NCBI GenBank assembly: GCA_964356195.1
Contig: CAYHGP010000021.1
Coordinates: forward strand, 1 to 17,081
Direction: 5' to 3'
DNA from: 2-02-FULL-48-14 sp964356195
Lineage (GTDB): Bacteria; Patescibacteriota; Gracilibacteria; UBA1369; 2-02-FULL-48-14
DNA length: 17,081 bases
The notes beneath the pieces are model-generated. The model was not told the origin of the DNA, did no database searches, and saw only the letters and a list, made by a program, of their open reading frames with translations. Positions 14,833-17,081 of this stretch are shown here, one piece after another. The position numbers were made by a program, and so were the translations under genes. Position 1 is the first letter of the stretch, and every line of letters begins with the position of its first letter.

Positions 14833-17081
14833 ATGGCTGACGCTCCAACGCCCAACCCGGTAACGACGCCCGTACCACCAGTCGCTTCAGCAAGCCAAAC
14901 GCCAGCTCCTGCGGTTTCAACGAATCCGGTGACTTTGGACGCTGCTGCTGTTCAAGAATCTAAGGCAAAAACTGAGGTTTCCGTTGAAAAAAAACAAGAA
15001 GTTGCTGCCGCTGCTGCTAAAGTAGGAGCGCCAAGTGCTGCACAGCCGATGCCTGCACAAGGAGTCAAAGATGTGGTGGATCGCAAGAAAATCCTTGAAG
15101 CGCAAAAGCTTTTTGAAGAAGGGATTGCTTCCATTCGCGATCTTATTGCTCCTTCGGCCTTTGAGGTGGCTTACGATCACGTCAAACTCGACGGGCTCTA
15201 CTGCCAGACCTTTTTTGTTTATACGTATCCGCGCTACATCGACACAAACTGGCTTTCGCCGGTGGTGAATTACGACGTATCCATGGATGTGGCTCAGTAC
15301 ATTTATCCGATTTCTTCGGAGGACATCATGAAGACTTTGAAAACGAAAGTGGCTCAGTTGCAATCGTCTATTCGTATGGCTACCGAGAAAGGAAATGTTC
15401 GTGACCCTGCCTTGGAAACCGCTTTGGAAGATGCTGAACAATTGCGCACCGAACTTCAGCGCGGTCAGGAGAAGTTTTTCCAATTCGGACTTTACTTCAC
15501 CATTTATACACCCAACGAAGACGAACTTCGAAAAGCCACTAAAGAACTTCAAAGTTTGCTCGCCGGAAAACTGGTACTGAGCAAGCGTGCCGACCTTCAA
15601 ATGGAACGCGGTTTTGCAGCCACCATTCCTTTGTGTCTCGATGAAATCACAGTGCAACGCAACATGAACACGTCTCCGCTTTCCACGACTTTCCCTTTCA
15701 TCTCTTCCGAGCTTACCTCGAATGATGGAATCCTCTACGGACTCAATCGTCACAATGAATCTTTGATTATTTTTGATCGATTCTCTCTGGAAAACGCGAA
15801 TTCCGTGGTTTTTGCCAAGTCCGGAGCCGGAAAATCTTATGCGGTGAAGTTGGAGATTTTGCGCTCGCTGATGTTTGGAACGGATGTGATTGTTATTGAT
15901 CCCGAGAATGAATACAAAGCTCTCTGCGAAACTGTGGGAGGGACCTACCTCAGCGTGTCGCTCAACTCCGACCGACGTATTAATCCTTTCGATTTGCCCA
16001 CGCCGCTTGAAGGTGAAGACCTGAAGCCAGGCGATTTGTTGCGCAGCTCGGTCATCAGTCTTACGGGTTTGATGCGCCTCATGTTGGGTACGGTCACTCC
16101 TCAAGAAGAAGGAATTTTGGACAAAGCGCTCATTGATACCTACGCCACGAAGGGAATCACTTTAGACACCGTGGATCCGTCTAAATTCCAAGTGCCTACG
16201 ATGGTGGATTTTTACAGTGTACTTTCCGCCATGGATGGGGCTGCCGACATGGCTCAACGCGTTTCCAAGTACGTAAGCGGAACTTACGCGGGTGTGTTCA
16301 ACAAGGAAACCAATGTGACTCTGGACACGGGGCTGATGATTTTCTCCGTTCGTGATCTTGAAGATGAACTTCGTCCCATTGGGATGTATATTATTTTGAA
16401 TTATATTTGGAATCGTGTTCGCTCCTCTCTTAAGAAGCGTATTCTCGTAATCGATGAGGCCTGGTCTTTGATGCAGCATGAAGACAGCGCGAAATTCCTC
16501 TTTGGACTGGTGAAACGCGCCCGAAAATACTATTTGGGAGTGAGTACCATTACTCAGGATGTGGAAGATTTCGTGAGCAGCCCCTACGGAAAGCCAATTA
16601 TCACCAACTCCTCGATGCAGCTGCTGCTGAAGCAGGCTCCGTCGGCCATTGAACCGCTTTCCAAGGTCTTTAATTTAACACAAGGAGAGAAGTATATGCT
16701 TTTGAACTCCGGCGTGGGACAAGGTTTGTTCTTCGCGGGTTTGAAGCACGTGGCCATTCAAGTGATTGCATCCTTCAGCGAAGATAAGATTGTCACCACC
16801 AACCCTGAAGAATTGCTTGCACAAACCGCCGTACAAGCTGAGTTTGAAACCGCTACTAAGGAGGAAGATGCTGCTGCTGCTAAAGAGGCGGCTAAGACTG
16901 AGGCTCCGGTGGCCACGCCTGCCGTTGTTGCGGCTCCGGTGGTTCCTGAAGAAGTTAAACCTGCCGAGGGGCCTGTTGCTCCCGCTGCTCAAACTGAAGA
17001 AGAAAAAGAAATGGAAGCCGGATTTACCGAAAATGTGGCCGCGGTACTGGATCAACCGATTGAGGCGCCGAAGTCTGTGGT
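14833..17081 (+). CDS. virB4: VirB4/TraC-type conjugation or secretion ATPase (3' end off the window)
   Basis: The frame is open from ATG 14833 to the right edge (749 codons seen). Family members energise type IV secretion and conjugation pores at the inner membrane face. Residues 1-75 are a Pro/Ala/Thr-rich low-complexity tail. Residues 85-310 are the VirB4 N-terminal domain, with a coiled-coil-like stretch near 170-210. The Walker A motif is AKSGAGKS (328-335), with Ala in place of the usual first Gly. IVIDPENEYKALCETVGG follows, then Walker B RILVIDEAWSLM (D541, E542) and STITQDVEDF. From about 662 there is another Ala/Pro/Glu-rich tail. In CPR genomes VirB4-like ATPases occur with PrgI-like and other membrane components, but none lies upstream here, so any partners would be downstream. 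It starts 60 bases after the oxygenase-like gene, with no Shine-Dalgarno. Confidence 0.92.
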   Translation, partial: MADAPTPNPVTTPVPPVASASQTPAPAVSTNPVTLDAAAVQESKAKTEVSVEKKQEVAAAAAKVGAPSAAQPMPAQGVKDVVDRKKILEAQKLFEEGIASIRDLIAPSAFEVAYDHVKLDGLYCQTFFVYTYPRYIDTNWLSPVVNYDVSMDVAQYIYPISSEDIMKTLKTKVAQLQSSIRMATEKGNVRDPALETALEDAEQLRTELQRGQEKFFQFGLYFTIYTPNEDELRKATKELQSLLAGKLVLSKRADLQMERGFAATIPLCLDEITVQRNMNTSPLSTTFPFISSELTSNDGILYGLNRHNESLIIFDRFSLENANSVVFAKSGAGKSYAVKLEILRSLMFGTDVIVIDPENEYKALCETVGGTYLSVSLNSDRRINPFDLPTPLEGEDLKPGDLLRSSVISLTGLMRLMLGTVTPQEEGILDKALIDTYATKGITLDTVDPSKFQVPTMVDFYSVLSAMDGAADMAQRVSKYVSGTYAGVFNKETNVTLDTGLMIFSVRDLEDELRPIGMYIILNYIWNRVRSSLKKRILVIDEAWSLMQHEDSAKFLFGLVKRARKYYLGVSTITQDVEDFVSSPYGKPIITNSSMQLLLKQAPSAIEPLSKVFNLTQGEKYMLLNSGVGQGLFFAGLKHVAIQVIASFSEDKIVTTNPEELLAQTAVQAEFETATKEEDAAAAKEAAKTEAPVATPAVVAAPVVPEEVKPAEGPVAPAAQTEEEKEMEAGFTENVAAVLDQPIEAPKSV

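Noticed and set aside
14917..16104. Long minus-strand frame (395 codons) opposite the VirB4-type gene
   Set aside because: Antisense shadow of a well-supported ATPase; the composition is biased (Arg/His/Phe/Ser-rich) and motif-free.
1..17081. Alternative genetic code with TGA read as glycine
   Set aside because: Conserved genes use GGN for Gly and have no internal TGA, and the SerA-like gene, the peptidase and the gene at 13586 end naturally at TGA.

Overview
The window looks like a chromosomal piece of a small-genome uncultivated bacterium, probably of the Candidate Phyla Radiation (Peregrinibacteria-like is my best guess, by inference only). Support for this is the tight packing, the long secreted beta-helix and thrombospondin-type-3/PKD surface proteins set among housekeeping genes, a VirB4-type ATPase with low-complexity tails, and the absence of a Shine-Dalgarno sequence before every start. 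TGA is a stop codon and does not interrupt conserved genes such as gyrA, so the code is standard and the TGA=Gly groups (Gracilibacteria, Absconditabacteria) are unlikely. The sequence is a draft scaffold with two 100-N gaps (4137-4236 and 6710-6809), each inside a conserved gene.

Left part, minus strand, in order of transcription: a Xaa-Pro peptidase (7150-6281, gapped), a divergent 2-hydroxyacid dehydrogenase resembling SerA (6187-4724), glucosamine-6-phosphate synthase GlmS (4670-2704, gapped by an assembly artefact but intact when repaired), and a large secreted parallel beta-helix protein (2620 to beyond base 1). Each has at least a weak promoter candidate of its own, so they may not form one operon.

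Middle, minus strand: gyrA (13477-10865), a membrane-anchored thrombospondin-3/PKD protein (10794-9514), rpmE (9502-9149), tgt (9147-8005) and ruvA (8039-7473). They follow with gaps of 70, 11, 1 and -35 bases and are probably co-transcribed, at least from the PKD gene to ruvA. They cover DNA topology, a ribosomal protein, tRNA queuosine insertion and Holliday-junction processing, with one surface protein among them. A small acidic plus-strand gene (7249-7476) converges on ruvA and overlaps it at the stop codons.

Right part, plus strand, divergent from gyrA: an unknown protein (13586-14092) coupled by an ATGA overlap to a possible 2-oxoglutarate/Fe(II) oxygenase-like protein (14089-14772), then a VirB4/TraC-type ATPase (14833 to beyond the right edge) that probably powers a type IV secretion-like or DNA-transfer machine.

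No gene-free stretch exceeds about 110 bases. The longest intergenic intervals are 7151-7248 and 13478-13585, and both look like divergent promoter regions. I saw no tRNA, rRNA, CRISPR array, insertion sequence or riboswitch. The least explained items are the 13586-14772 gene pair, the tRNA-guanine transglycosylase with a degraded zinc site, and the lack of Shine-Dalgarno signals together with promoters placed very close to start codons.
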